This document shows, in pieces, positions 1 to 5,437 of a stretch of 5,437 nucleotides of DNA; position 1 is the stretch's first letter, and every line of letters begins with the position of its first letter. The notes under the pieces were generated by a model, which saw nothing but the letters and a program-made list of their open reading frames with translations, was not told the origin of the DNA and did no database searches. The translations under genes were made by a program, and so were the position numbers. This DNA is from Vulcanimicrobiota bacterium (GTDB lineage Bacteria; Vulcanimicrobiota; Vulcanimicrobiia; Vulcanimicrobiales; Vulcanimicrobiaceae). Location of the stretch: contig JAFAMS010000315.1 of the NCBI GenBank assembly GCA_019233165.1, forward strand, positions 1 to 5,437, read 5' to 3'.

Positions 1-1
1 C

Positions 2-541
2 GAACGCGGCGCACTCCTCGAAGGGCATTTCAAACTCTCGTCGGGGCGGCACAGCGCGAGGTTCGTGCAGAAGTTTCGGATCCTCGAGCTTCCCTCGCTC
101 GTCGAGCGGATCGCCGCCGCGCTGATCGAGCGCCTGCAGCTTCACGAAACGCCGACCGTCGTCGTCAGCGCTGCGGTCGGCGGGATCATCTTGGGCTATG
201 AAGTCGCGCGTCAGCTCGGCGTTCCTGCGATCTTCGTCGAGAAGGAAGGCGGCGTCGCGACGTTGCGCCGGGGCTTCGCGCTCGGCGACAGCGACCGCGC
301 GCTCGTCGTCGAGGACGTGGTCACCACCGGTCTCTCGGTCCGCGAAGTCCTCGACGTCGTCCGCCGCGCAGGCGCCCAGGTCGTCGCGGTCGGCGTGATC
401 GTCCGCCGCGAGCCCGTCGATTTCGGCGTCCCCACCGTCGCATTGGTCGACGTCCCGGTCGAATCGTTTGCGCCGGCGGAGTGTCCCCTGTGCAAAGCCG
501 GCGTCCCACTCACCGAGCCGGGTTCCCGCTTCTTGCGGTGA
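2..541 (+). CDS. pyrE: Orotate phosphoribosyltransferase (5' end outside window)
   Basis: Converts orotate and PRPP to orotidine 5'-monophosphate in the cytoplasm, the fifth step of de novo UMP synthesis. The frame is open from base 2, giving 179 visible residues. The first of these (GALLEGHFKLSSGRHS, residues 3-18) match the N-terminal region typical of the family, so the GTG at 65 is internal and the true start lies upstream. Visible motifs are the AAVGGIILGYEVA segment (about residues 57-69), VEKEGG followed by LRRGF (about 79-92), and the PRPP-binding loop ALVVEDVVTTGLS (about 100-112, bases 299-337). The C-terminus has a CPLC motif and ends in PGSRFLR. From memory, TTGLS in place of the commoner TTGGS is usual for one subgroup, so it is not a defect. 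hisC begins 12 bases after the stop, suggesting one transcript. Confidence 0.95.
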   Translation, partial: ERGALLEGHFKLSSGRHSARFVQKFRILELPSLVERIAAALIERLQLHETPTVVVSAAVGGIILGYEVARQLGVPAIFVEKEGGVATLRRGFALGDSDRALVVEDVVTTGLSVREVLDVVRRAGAQVVAVGVIVRREPVDFGVPTVALVDVPVESFAPAECPLCKAGVPLTEPGSRFLR

Positions 542-548
542 AGAAGGG
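541..548 (+). promoter_or_regulatory. Ribosome binding site of hisC
   Basis: AAGAAGGG is purine-rich and resembles a Shine-Dalgarno sequence. It lies 5 bases before the ATG at 554 and overlaps the last base of the pyrE stop codon. It supports that start and coupling with pyrE. Confidence 0.6.
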
Positions 549-553
549 CCGCA

Positions 554-1678
554 ATGGAGACACCGGCCGATGCGATCGCCCGCCACGTCGTGCGCGAGGG
601 ACGCGCCTATCAGCCAGGGATCACGCTCGAAGCGGCGATGCGCGAGCACGGGCTCGAGCGGATCGTCAAGCTCTCCTCGAATGAGAACCCGCTAGGCGCT
701 TCGCCGAAGGCTGCGGAGGCGCTCAAGCGACTCGAGCACCTGAGCATCTACGTCGACAACGACTATCACGAGTTGCGCGAAAAGCTCGCGGCCTACGTCG
801 GCGTCCAGGCCGCAAACGTGATCGTCGGCCACGGCAGCAACGAGCTCCTCGAGCTGATGTTCGAAACCTTCGTCGAGGCGCGCGAGCGGGTGGTCATCGC
901 GCGTCCGACGTTCTCGCTGTTCTCGCTGAAGGCGCGCTTGCGCGAAGCCGAGGTCGTCGAGGTCCCGCTGCGAGCCGGCGTTCACGATCTGCAGGCGATG
1001 CGCGAACGAATCAACGCAAACACCAAGCTGGTGATGATCTGCGATCCGAACAATCCGACCGGAACGGCGGTCGAGCCCGAAGCGATGGAGCGGTTCGCCG
1101 CGAGCCTCCCGCCGCGCGTCTTGCTCGTGCTCGACCAGGCATACCGGGAATTCATGCCGGAGCCGAGCGTCGACGGGATCGCGCTCGCGATGCGGCGGCC
1201 GAATACGCTCTGCTACCGGACGATGTCGAAGGCGTTCGGCCTGGCAGCGCTTCGCATCGGCTACGCGGTCGGCGCGGACGACGCAATCGCCTACATGCAA
1301 CGCGTCCGGCTGCCGTTCAACGTAACGCGGGCATCGGTCGTCGCCGCGCTCGCAGCGCTCGACGACCGCGAGTTCGTGGAACGCAGCGTCGCAACGAACG
1401 CCGAAGGGCGCGCATATCTCGCCCGCGAGTTCGAACGGCTCGGGCTCTTCGCATTCCCGAGCGCGGCGAACTTCATCGCGCTGCAAGTCCCGGTCCCGAG
1501 CGACCGCGCGTATCACGAGCTCTTGATGCACGGGATCGCCGTGCGTTCCGGGGACGCGCTCGGGCTGCCGGGTTACCTTCGGATCACGGTCGGAACCGCC
1601 GACGAAAATGCGGCGGTCGTCGCAGCGCTCGGCGAACTCCTCGAGCGCTGGCGAGCTCCGGCCGGAGCGACCCCCTGA
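554..1678 (+). CDS. hisC: Histidinol-phosphate aminotransferase
   Basis: PLP-dependent fold-type I enzyme that transfers an amino group from glutamate to imidazole-acetol phosphate, giving L-histidinol phosphate in histidine synthesis. Its 374 residues fit the family (about 350-375). Visible motifs are SNENPLG (residues 42-48), GHGSNELL (92-99), PNNPTG (165-170), DQAY with the pyridine-binding Asp194 and Tyr197, TMSKAFGL with the Schiff-base Lys226, LRIGY with Arg234, and LRITVG with Arg343, the expected substrate carboxylate ligand. DQAY replaces the usual DEAY, a conservative change outside the core catalytic residues. The ATG has a good ribosome binding site 5 bases upstream. No other his gene is visible, so this copy lies apart from a his operon here. 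Such stand-alone HisC proteins can also transaminate aromatic amino acids, and that role cannot be excluded from sequence. The stop directly follows a run of five C and overlaps the proposed start of the next gene. Confidence 0.93.
   Translation: METPADAIARHVVREGRAYQPGITLEAAMREHGLERIVKLSSNENPLGASPKAAEALKRLEHLSIYVDNDYHELREKLAAYVGVQAANVIVGHGSNELLELMFETFVEARERVVIARPTFSLFSLKARLREAEVVEVPLRAGVHDLQAMRERINANTKLVMICDPNNPTGTAVEPEAMERFAASLPPRVLLVLDQAYREFMPEPSVDGIALAMRRPNTLCYRTMSKAFGLAALRIGYAVGADDAIAYMQRVRLPFNVTRASVVAALAALDDREFVERSVATNAEGRAYLAREFERLGLFAFPSAANFIALQVPVPSDRAYHELLMHGIAVRSGDALGLPGYLRITVGTADENAAVVAALGELLERWRAPAGATP
1664..1667 (+). promoter_or_regulatory. Possible ribosome binding site for the CTG-start acetyltransferase
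   Basis: GGAG inside the last codons of hisC lies 7 bases before CTG at 1675, a normal Shine-Dalgarno spacing. Together with the CTGA stop/start overlap it supports reinitiation at CTG. The motif is short and could occur by chance in GC-rich DNA. Confidence 0.4.
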
Positions 1679-2136
1679 GCGTAGCGATCCGCCGCGGGGA
1701 CGCGAACGATCGTCGGTTCGTCCTCGAGCTGGGAAAGCGCGTCGCGATGACGAGCGTTTCGCAGTTCCGGCAGGCGATGCCGGCGCTGGTCGAGCTCGCC
1801 TACGAACGGCTTCTCGATCTGATCTTCAACCAGTCCCACATCGTTCTGATCGCACAAGAGGAGCGCCGGGCGGTCGGGTTCTTGCTGCTTCTCGACACGC
1901 TCCCCGACGAAGTTTCGATGGCGCCGCAAGCGTTCGTCGCCTATATGGCCGTCGAGGAGGACGCCCGCCGTCAAGGGATCGGACGCGCGCTCTTGAACGC
2001 CGCTGAGACGGTCGCGCGCGAACGCGGTCTTCCGACGATTGCGATGATGGTAACGGAGACGAACCTTCCCGCACTCGAGCTTTATTACTCGAGCGGATAT
2101 CCCACTGAACGAAGGCTCTTGTGCAAGGAGCTCTGA
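1675..2136 (+). CDS. GNAT-family N-acetyltransferase, probable CTG start
   Basis: Predicted acetyl-CoA-dependent N-acetyltransferase of the GNAT (Gcn5-related) superfamily, cytoplasmic, substrate unknown. From CTG it has 153 residues, a normal length for the fold. The N-terminal strand is SVAIRRGDANDRRFVL (residues 2-17), as expected for a GNAT beta-1/alpha-1. Motif A is AYMAVEED then RRQGIGRALL (about 89-107), whose QGIG forms the pyrophosphate-binding loop. Motif B is NLPALELYYSSGY (about 130-142), with Asn130, Ala133 and Tyr137 in the usual spacing. The first ATG (1747) would remove beta-1 and much of alpha-1, so it is unlikely to be the start. No ATG, GTG or TTG lies in this frame between 1612 and 1747. 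CTG at 1675 overlaps the hisC TGA (CTGA) and has GGAG 7 bases upstream. A frameshift fusion to HisC or a sequence error are the alternatives. The 3' end overlaps the next gene by 16 bases. Confidence 0.82.
   Translation: MSVAIRRGDANDRRFVLELGKRVAMTSVSQFRQAMPALVELAYERLLDLIFNQSHIVLIAQEERRAVGFLLLLDTLPDEVSMAPQAFVAYMAVEEDARRQGIGRALLNAAETVARERGLPTIAMMVTETNLPALELYYSSGYPTERRLLCKEL
2111..2115 (+). promoter_or_regulatory. Ribosome binding site of the AI-2E-family gene
   Basis: GAAGG ends 5 bases before the GTG at 2121, within the end of the acetyltransferase gene. It supports the GTG start. The stronger AAGGAG at 2125-2130 lies inside the gene, only 2 bases from an in-frame CTG at 2133, which is too close to direct that codon. 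Confidence 0.45.
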
Positions 2137-3284
2137 ACCAGCGAACGGTCCGGCGGATCCTCGGCACCGCCTGGGGTCTGTTGCTGCTCGCGCTCGCGCT
2201 GTGGCTCTCGACGCGGATTCCGCGTACCGTCTCGGTCTTCTTGACCGCCGCCGTGATCGCGCTCGGCGTCCATCCGGTGACGAAGATGCTCGAGAAGCGG
2301 ATGAGCCGCCCGCTCGCGATCGCGATCGTCTACCTGCTTTTGCTCGGCGCCACCGTCGTCGTCGCGCTGCTCGTCGTTCCGACTGCAGTCGGCCAGACCG
2401 CGGTCGTCATCGGCGACTTACCGGATCGGCTCCAGGCGTTCGAGCGCTGGGCGAACGGAATGCAAGGAACGATCGATGCCCGCTTCGGTAAGGGCGCGCT
2501 CCCGTTGGGGATCACCGATATCCGCGCCGCGATCTCGGAACGCGTCTCGGCCTGGGGCGCGCTCGCGCTGGCGTCGCTCGGCGGGATGCTGTTCGGTACG
2601 CTGACCGCGCTCTTCGTCGCGATCTCGGCGATCATACTCTCGATCTTCTTTCTGGCGAGCGGCGAGCAGATCCGGCGGCAAATGCTGTCGATCGTGCCGC
2701 ATTCTCGCGAGCACGAAGTCGCGCAAGTCCTCGATGAAGTCGTCCACATCTTCGGCGGCTTCGTCGCAGGTCAAGCGATTCTGTGCGCGATCACCGGCGT
2801 TGCGATCTGGGCGTTCTGCGCGATCTTGGGGTTCAAATTCGCCCTCCTCGTCGGCGTTTTCTCGGGACTCGCCTACGCGGTTCCGTTCGTCGGAATGCTG
2901 GTCGCGCAAGTCGTCGGCGCCGTCCTCGCCGCACCGCAAGGCTGGGGAATGGTCTGGTGGGTGACGATCGTGATCTTCGTGATCTCACGCATCTCAGACA
3001 ACATCTTGGTCCCGAAGATCATGGCGCCGCACGTCGGCGTCTCGCCGATCGCCGTCATGTTCGGCGTCTTCGCAGGCGGCGAGCTCTTCGGTCTCCCGGG
3101 TCTCGTCCTCGGCATTCCGGCGGCCGCGATGGCAAAAGTGCTGTGGCGAATCTTCGTCCGTCCGTGGCTGTCGCGCCACGACATCGGCCCGCGCCCCGCC
3201 GAGATGCGTGCCGAACAGCTCGCCCCCGGCGAGCGCGAGATCGAGATCGAGATCCACGAGACGGTTATCGAGCGCCCGGCTTAA
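2121..3284 (+). CDS. AI-2E/PerM-family membrane transporter
   Basis: Integral inner-membrane protein of the AI-2E transporter family (also PerM, UPF0118). Members have been linked to autoinducer-2 export, and others to Na+/H+ antiport, so the substrate is not predictable. The 387 residues show the family layout: hydrophobic segments at about 13-31, 36-52 and 65-90, a soluble stretch at about 92-150, then segments at about 155-180, 212-237, 238-270, 274-290 and 308-342. The conserved C-terminal signature is visible as NILVPKIMAPHVGVSPIAV (294-312), then GGELFGLPGLVLGIPAAA (319-336). A charged cytosolic-type tail (about 344-387) contains EIEIEI. The GTG start at 2121 overlaps the upstream gene by 16 bases, which suggests translational coupling. 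The stop codon overlaps that of the convergent hydrolase gene. Confidence 0.92.
   Translation: MQGALNQRTVRRILGTAWGLLLLALALWLSTRIPRTVSVFLTAAVIALGVHPVTKMLEKRMSRPLAIAIVYLLLLGATVVVALLVVPTAVGQTAVVIGDLPDRLQAFERWANGMQGTIDARFGKGALPLGITDIRAAISERVSAWGALALASLGGMLFGTLTALFVAISAIILSIFFLASGEQIRRQMLSIVPHSREHEVAQVLDEVVHIFGGFVAGQAILCAITGVAIWAFCAILGFKFALLVGVFSGLAYAVPFVGMLVAQVVGAVLAAPQGWGMVWWVTIVIFVISRISDNILVPKIMAPHVGVSPIAVMFGVFAGGELFGLPGLVLGIPAAAMAKVLWRIFVRPWLSRHDIGPRPAEMRAEQLAPGEREIEIEIHETVIERPA
3237..3254 (+). repeat. Three tandem GAGATC hexamers
   Basis: Three perfect copies of GAGATC in frame encode Glu-Ile three times (residues 373-378) in the charged tail of the AI-2E-family protein. It is a short in-frame repeat, prone to slippage in steps of two residues. 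No function is implied. Confidence 0.7.
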
Positions 3285-4216
3285 CGGGAAACGAAGGCGA
3301 AGCCCTCGGCGATCGCATCGAGAAACTGATGACCGCCGTCGTGTCCCGCATCGTCGAGGAGCATGAGTTTGCTTGTGGTCCAATTCTGCGACAATCGCCA
3401 AGCCGTTTCAAGCGGACTGCTGACGTCGTACCGTCCGTGAACCATGAACCCGGGGATGCCGTTCAAGACGGAGGCATCTCGTAGAAGCTGATCCTCCGTT
3501 AAGAAAGCAGCGTTGGACCAGTAATGTGTGACGAGGCGTGCGAATCGTAACCTGAAGTCGGGGTCTTCAAATCGGGGATTCGGACGAAAATTCGGCGACA
3601 GCGAGACGTGGGCGTCCTCCCACGCGCACCAGTGCCGAGCCGCTTCTGCTCGAATCGCGGGATCGGGATCGTACAGAAGCGTCGCGTACGCTTCAACCAA
3701 GGGTCGCGCTCGCAGCGTCGATGGGATGAAGCCGGCGAAGCGATCCCACTGTTGCGGGAAGATGCGGCCGACGTCTTGCGTGAGCCACTGCACTTCGCGG
3801 CGCGACGTCGTCGTCACGAGACCGAGAACGACGCCCTCAACGCTATCGGGATGCGCTTGCGCGTACGCTAGCGCCAGCGTCGACCCCCACGACAGACCGA
3901 GCACGGTCCACTTCGAGATGCCGAGATGGAGACGCAGCTTCTCGATGTCGGCGATGAGGTGCTGCGTCGTGTTAGCCGCTAGATCATCCCTGGAATCACC
4001 GACGAGCGGCAAGCTCCGACCGCAACCTCTCTGATCCATCAGTACTGCCCGGTACCTTGCGAGGTCGAAGAGATTGCGCGAGCCGGCGGAGCACCCGCTG
4101 CCGGGACCGCCGTGGAGGTAGATCGCCGGCTTTCCGTTTTCGTTCCCGCAACATTCCCAATAGACGCGATGCCCGTCTCCGACGTCGAGCATCCCTTTCT
4201 CGAACGGCTCCGCCAT
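3281..4216 (-). CDS. pip: Prolyl-aminopeptidase-like alpha/beta hydrolase (family S33)
   Basis: Predicted cytoplasmic serine hydrolase of the prolyl aminopeptidase type, which releases N-terminal proline from peptides. The 311 residues match the family (about 310-320). Visible are the oxyanion-side HGGPG (35-39), DQRGCGRS (61-68), the nucleophile elbow GLSWGS with Ser109, the acid Asp264 in HGRYD, and His292 in AGHDGG, so the catalytic triad looks intact. CAWED (197-201) supplies the Glu200 expected to hold the substrate amino terminus. The second such Glu of classical enzymes (in an IENHYF-like motif) aligns with Val229 in RLVTHYW, and the usual LRGIF is LGLVT. As I recall them, these variants fit a subgroup common in Actinobacteria, so the substrate may differ from proline peptides. 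The start is 7 bases after argS, with only a weak AAGAG upstream, and homology from residue 3 onward supports it. Parts of the gene have lower GC and AT-ending codons. Confidence 0.88.
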   Translation of the reverse strand: MAEPFEKGMLDVGDGHRVYWECCGNENGKPAIYLHGGPGSGCSAGSRNLFDLARYRAVLMDQRGCGRSLPLVGDSRDDLAANTTQHLIADIEKLRLHLGISKWTVLGLSWGSTLALAYAQAHPDSVEGVVLGLVTTTSRREVQWLTQDVGRIFPQQWDRFAGFIPSTLRARPLVEAYATLLYDPDPAIRAEAARHWCAWEDAHVSLSPNFRPNPRFEDPDFRLRFARLVTHYWSNAAFLTEDQLLRDASVLNGIPGFMVHGRYDVSSPLETAWRLSQNWTTSKLMLLDDAGHDGGHQFLDAIAEGFAFVSR

Positions 4217-4223
4217 AGCGACG

Positions 4224-5437
4224 CTACTCTTGAACCGTGCGGCGTTCCATGAACTCGGGGGCGCTTACGCCGCAAATCGTTAAGACGTTGGCGAGAACCG
4301 AGCGCGTTGCGAGCGAGAGAGCGAGACGCGCCGCGCTCGTCTCGGGGTCGTTGCGGTCGACGATCGTACACGACGTGTAGAATTGGTGAAAGTCGCTCGC
4401 GACCTCGCGCGCATACGTCGAGAGGTGATGCGCGGCGTGGAGTTTCGCCGCGCTCGCGACGACGCGCGGCCAGTCGGCGAGGCGGCGCGCCAGGGCGAGC
4501 TCGGCCGGATGCACGAGACGGTCGAGATAGCGCCCGGCTTGGGCTTCGTCGACGAATGCCGCGGTCGCCGGATCGGAGCGCGCGTGGGCGATCAGCGATG
4601 CAATCCTTGCGTGACCGTATTGCACGTAATAAACCGGATTCTCGTTGCTCTGCTTGAGTGCGAGCTCGAGGTCGAACGTGAGCGGCGACTCCGGCGCGAG
4701 CATGATGAAGAAGAAGCGCGCCGCATCGACTCCGACCTCGTCGACGATCTCGTCGAGCGTCAGAATGTGGCCGGCGCGTTTACTCAGCGAGACCGTCTCG
4801 CCCGCGCGAACGAGCGTGACTTGCTGCGCGATCAAGACCTCGATCGAGACGTCGGAGCCGGCCCACTCGAGCGGCCCTTCGAGCCCAAGCTCTTCAAGAC
4901 GCGCCAGGATCGCGGTGAAGCCAGACTTTCCGTACAGACGCTTCCAAAGCTCGGCCATCGTTCGGACGCGCGCGACGTAGCCGTGGTGATCGGGGCCGAG
5001 GATGTCGATCGCGTGGTCGGCGTGCCGGAACTTCGCGAAGTGGTAGATGATGTCGGCTCCGAAGTAGGTCGGCCGCCCGTCCGATCGACGCAAAATTCGC
5101 GCCTTGTCCTCTTCGGCGGAGACTTCGGGGCTGAGCGCAATCGCGTCGCCGTCGCGCACGGTGAGACCTTCGCTTTGGAGCAGCTCGATGATCGCATCGA
5201 CGAGCCCGGCTTGATGGAACGTGCGCTCGCTCTGAAAGAAGAAGTCGACGCCGAAACGCCGCGCGCTCGCCTGCTGCTCTGCGACGATCCGGTCGCGCCC
5301 GAATTTTCCGAAGAACCACAGATCGTCCGGTTCGAGGTTTTCAACGCTGCGCAGGCGCTCGCGCTCGGCGAGACTCCACATCTCGGGTGAGAGAGCGTCG
5401 AGGTCTTTCGCGATCGCGACGACGTAATCGGCCGGAT
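4224..5437 (-). CDS. argS: Arginyl-tRNA synthetase (N-terminal part outside window)
   Basis: Class I aminoacyl-tRNA synthetase that attaches arginine to tRNA-Arg, essential for translation. The frame is open from the window edge, giving 403 residues and the stop TAG at 4226-4224. Full-length enzymes have about 550-580 residues, so roughly 150-200 residues, including the N-terminal domain and the HIGH motif, lie outside. The ATG at 5381 is internal. Counting from that Met, DGRPTYFGADIIYH (101-114) and ILGPDHHGYV (127-136) are family signatures of the catalytic domain. SLSKRAG (198-204) is the KMSKS-equivalent loop, with Lys201. NPVYYVQYGHARI (248-260) opens the helical DALR anticodon-binding domain. 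The C-terminus ends in GVSAPEFM plus a seven-residue tail, where APERM is usual. The prolyl-aminopeptidase-like gene follows after 7 bases, indicating one transcript. Confidence 0.97.
   Translation of the reverse strand, partial: PADYVVAIAKDLDALSPEMWSLAERERLRSVENLEPDDLWFFGKFGRDRIVAEQQASARRFGVDFFFQSERTFHQAGLVDAIIELLQSEGLTVRDGDAIALSPEVSAEEDKARILRRSDGRPTYFGADIIYHFAKFRHADHAIDILGPDHHGYVARVRTMAELWKRLYGKSGFTAILARLEELGLEGPLEWAGSDVSIEVLIAQQVTLVRAGETVSLSKRAGHILTLDEIVDEVGVDAARFFFIMLAPESPLTFDLELALKQSNENPVYYVQYGHARIASLIAHARSDPATAAFVDEAQAGRYLDRLVHPAELALARRLADWPRVVASAAKLHAAHHLSTYAREVASDFHQFYTSCTIVDRNDPETSAARLALSLATRSVLANVLTICGVSAPEFMERRTVQE

Noticed and set aside
65..67. GTG as the start of pyrE
   Set aside because: The frame is open upstream to base 2 and encodes the conserved GALLEGHFKLSSGRHS segment, so the gene starts outside the window.
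300..340. TTGLS in the PyrE PRPP loop as a defective active site
   Set aside because: From memory, many functional OPRTases have EDVVTTGLS, and the acidic and TTG residues are intact.
1132..1146. DQAY instead of DEAY in HisC as a sign of altered function
   Set aside because: Asp194 and Tyr197, which contact PLP, are kept. The E-to-Q change is conservative and, as I recall, occurs in other HisC proteins.
692..1531. 279-codon open frame on the minus strand opposite hisC
   Set aside because: It is a low-complexity, Arg/Asp/Glu-rich translation and a shadow of well-supported hisC codons.
3275..3288. Bidirectional intrinsic terminator at the convergent junction
   Set aside because: The stem is only 4 bp with a 6-base loop, and no T run follows on either strand.
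2783..3484. 233-codon plus-strand frame across the AI-2E/hydrolase junction
   Set aside because: It is Arg/Pro-rich with no motif, and overlaps two confident genes in other frames.
3528..4034. 168-codon plus-strand frame opposite the hydrolase
   Set aside because: It is Ser/Arg-rich with no recognisable family. The minus strand holds an intact catalytic triad.
5379..5381. ATG (minus strand) as the start of argS
   Set aside because: The frame stays open to the window edge with ArgS-like residues (PADYVVAIAKDL), and the HIGH domain is still missing.
4383..5390. 335-codon open frame on the plus strand opposite argS
   Set aside because: The translation is Arg/Asp/Glu/Val-rich with no recognisable fold, and the opposite strand encodes a clear ArgS. 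High GC3 leaves such antisense frames open.

Overview
The window is a compact, high-GC stretch of an ordinary bacterial chromosome. It is coding almost end to end: the longest gap between genes is 12 bases, so no stretch over 300 bases lacks a gene. I see no RNA gene, insertion sequence, CRISPR array or phage feature. The lineage cannot be fixed from this sequence. The strong G/C preference at third codon positions, and an OPRTase of the type with an EDVVTTGLS PRPP loop and a C-terminal CPLC motif, suggest a GC-rich, diderm-like or deep-branching bacterium. An Eremiobacterota-like origin is a guess only.

Left part (2-3284, plus strand): four genes packed as one probable operon. They are pyrE (orotate phosphoribosyltransferase, 5' end outside the window), hisC (histidinol-phosphate aminotransferase), a GNAT N-acetyltransferase, and an AI-2E/PerM-family membrane protein. 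Spacing is +12 bases for pyrE-hisC. The hisC stop overlaps a proposed CTG start of the GNAT gene (CTGA). The GNAT and AI-2E genes overlap by 16 bases. This implies co-transcription and translational coupling, although the products serve unrelated roles: pyrimidine synthesis, histidine synthesis, small-molecule or protein acetylation, and membrane transport.

Right part (3281-5437, minus strand): argS (arginyl-tRNA synthetase, N-terminal part outside the window) followed 7 bases later by a prolyl-aminopeptidase-like alpha/beta hydrolase. The two transcription units converge, and the AI-2E and hydrolase genes end in the same TTAA tetranucleotide, so there is no intergenic space for a terminator.

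I found no convincing undescribed system. The points most worth checking are the GNAT gene without an ATG/GTG/TTG start at its homology-supported N-terminus (CTG start, frameshift fusion to HisC, or a miscounted C run), and the hydrolase, which departs from classical prolyl aminopeptidases at an expected substrate-binding Glu and has locally lower GC and atypical codons.
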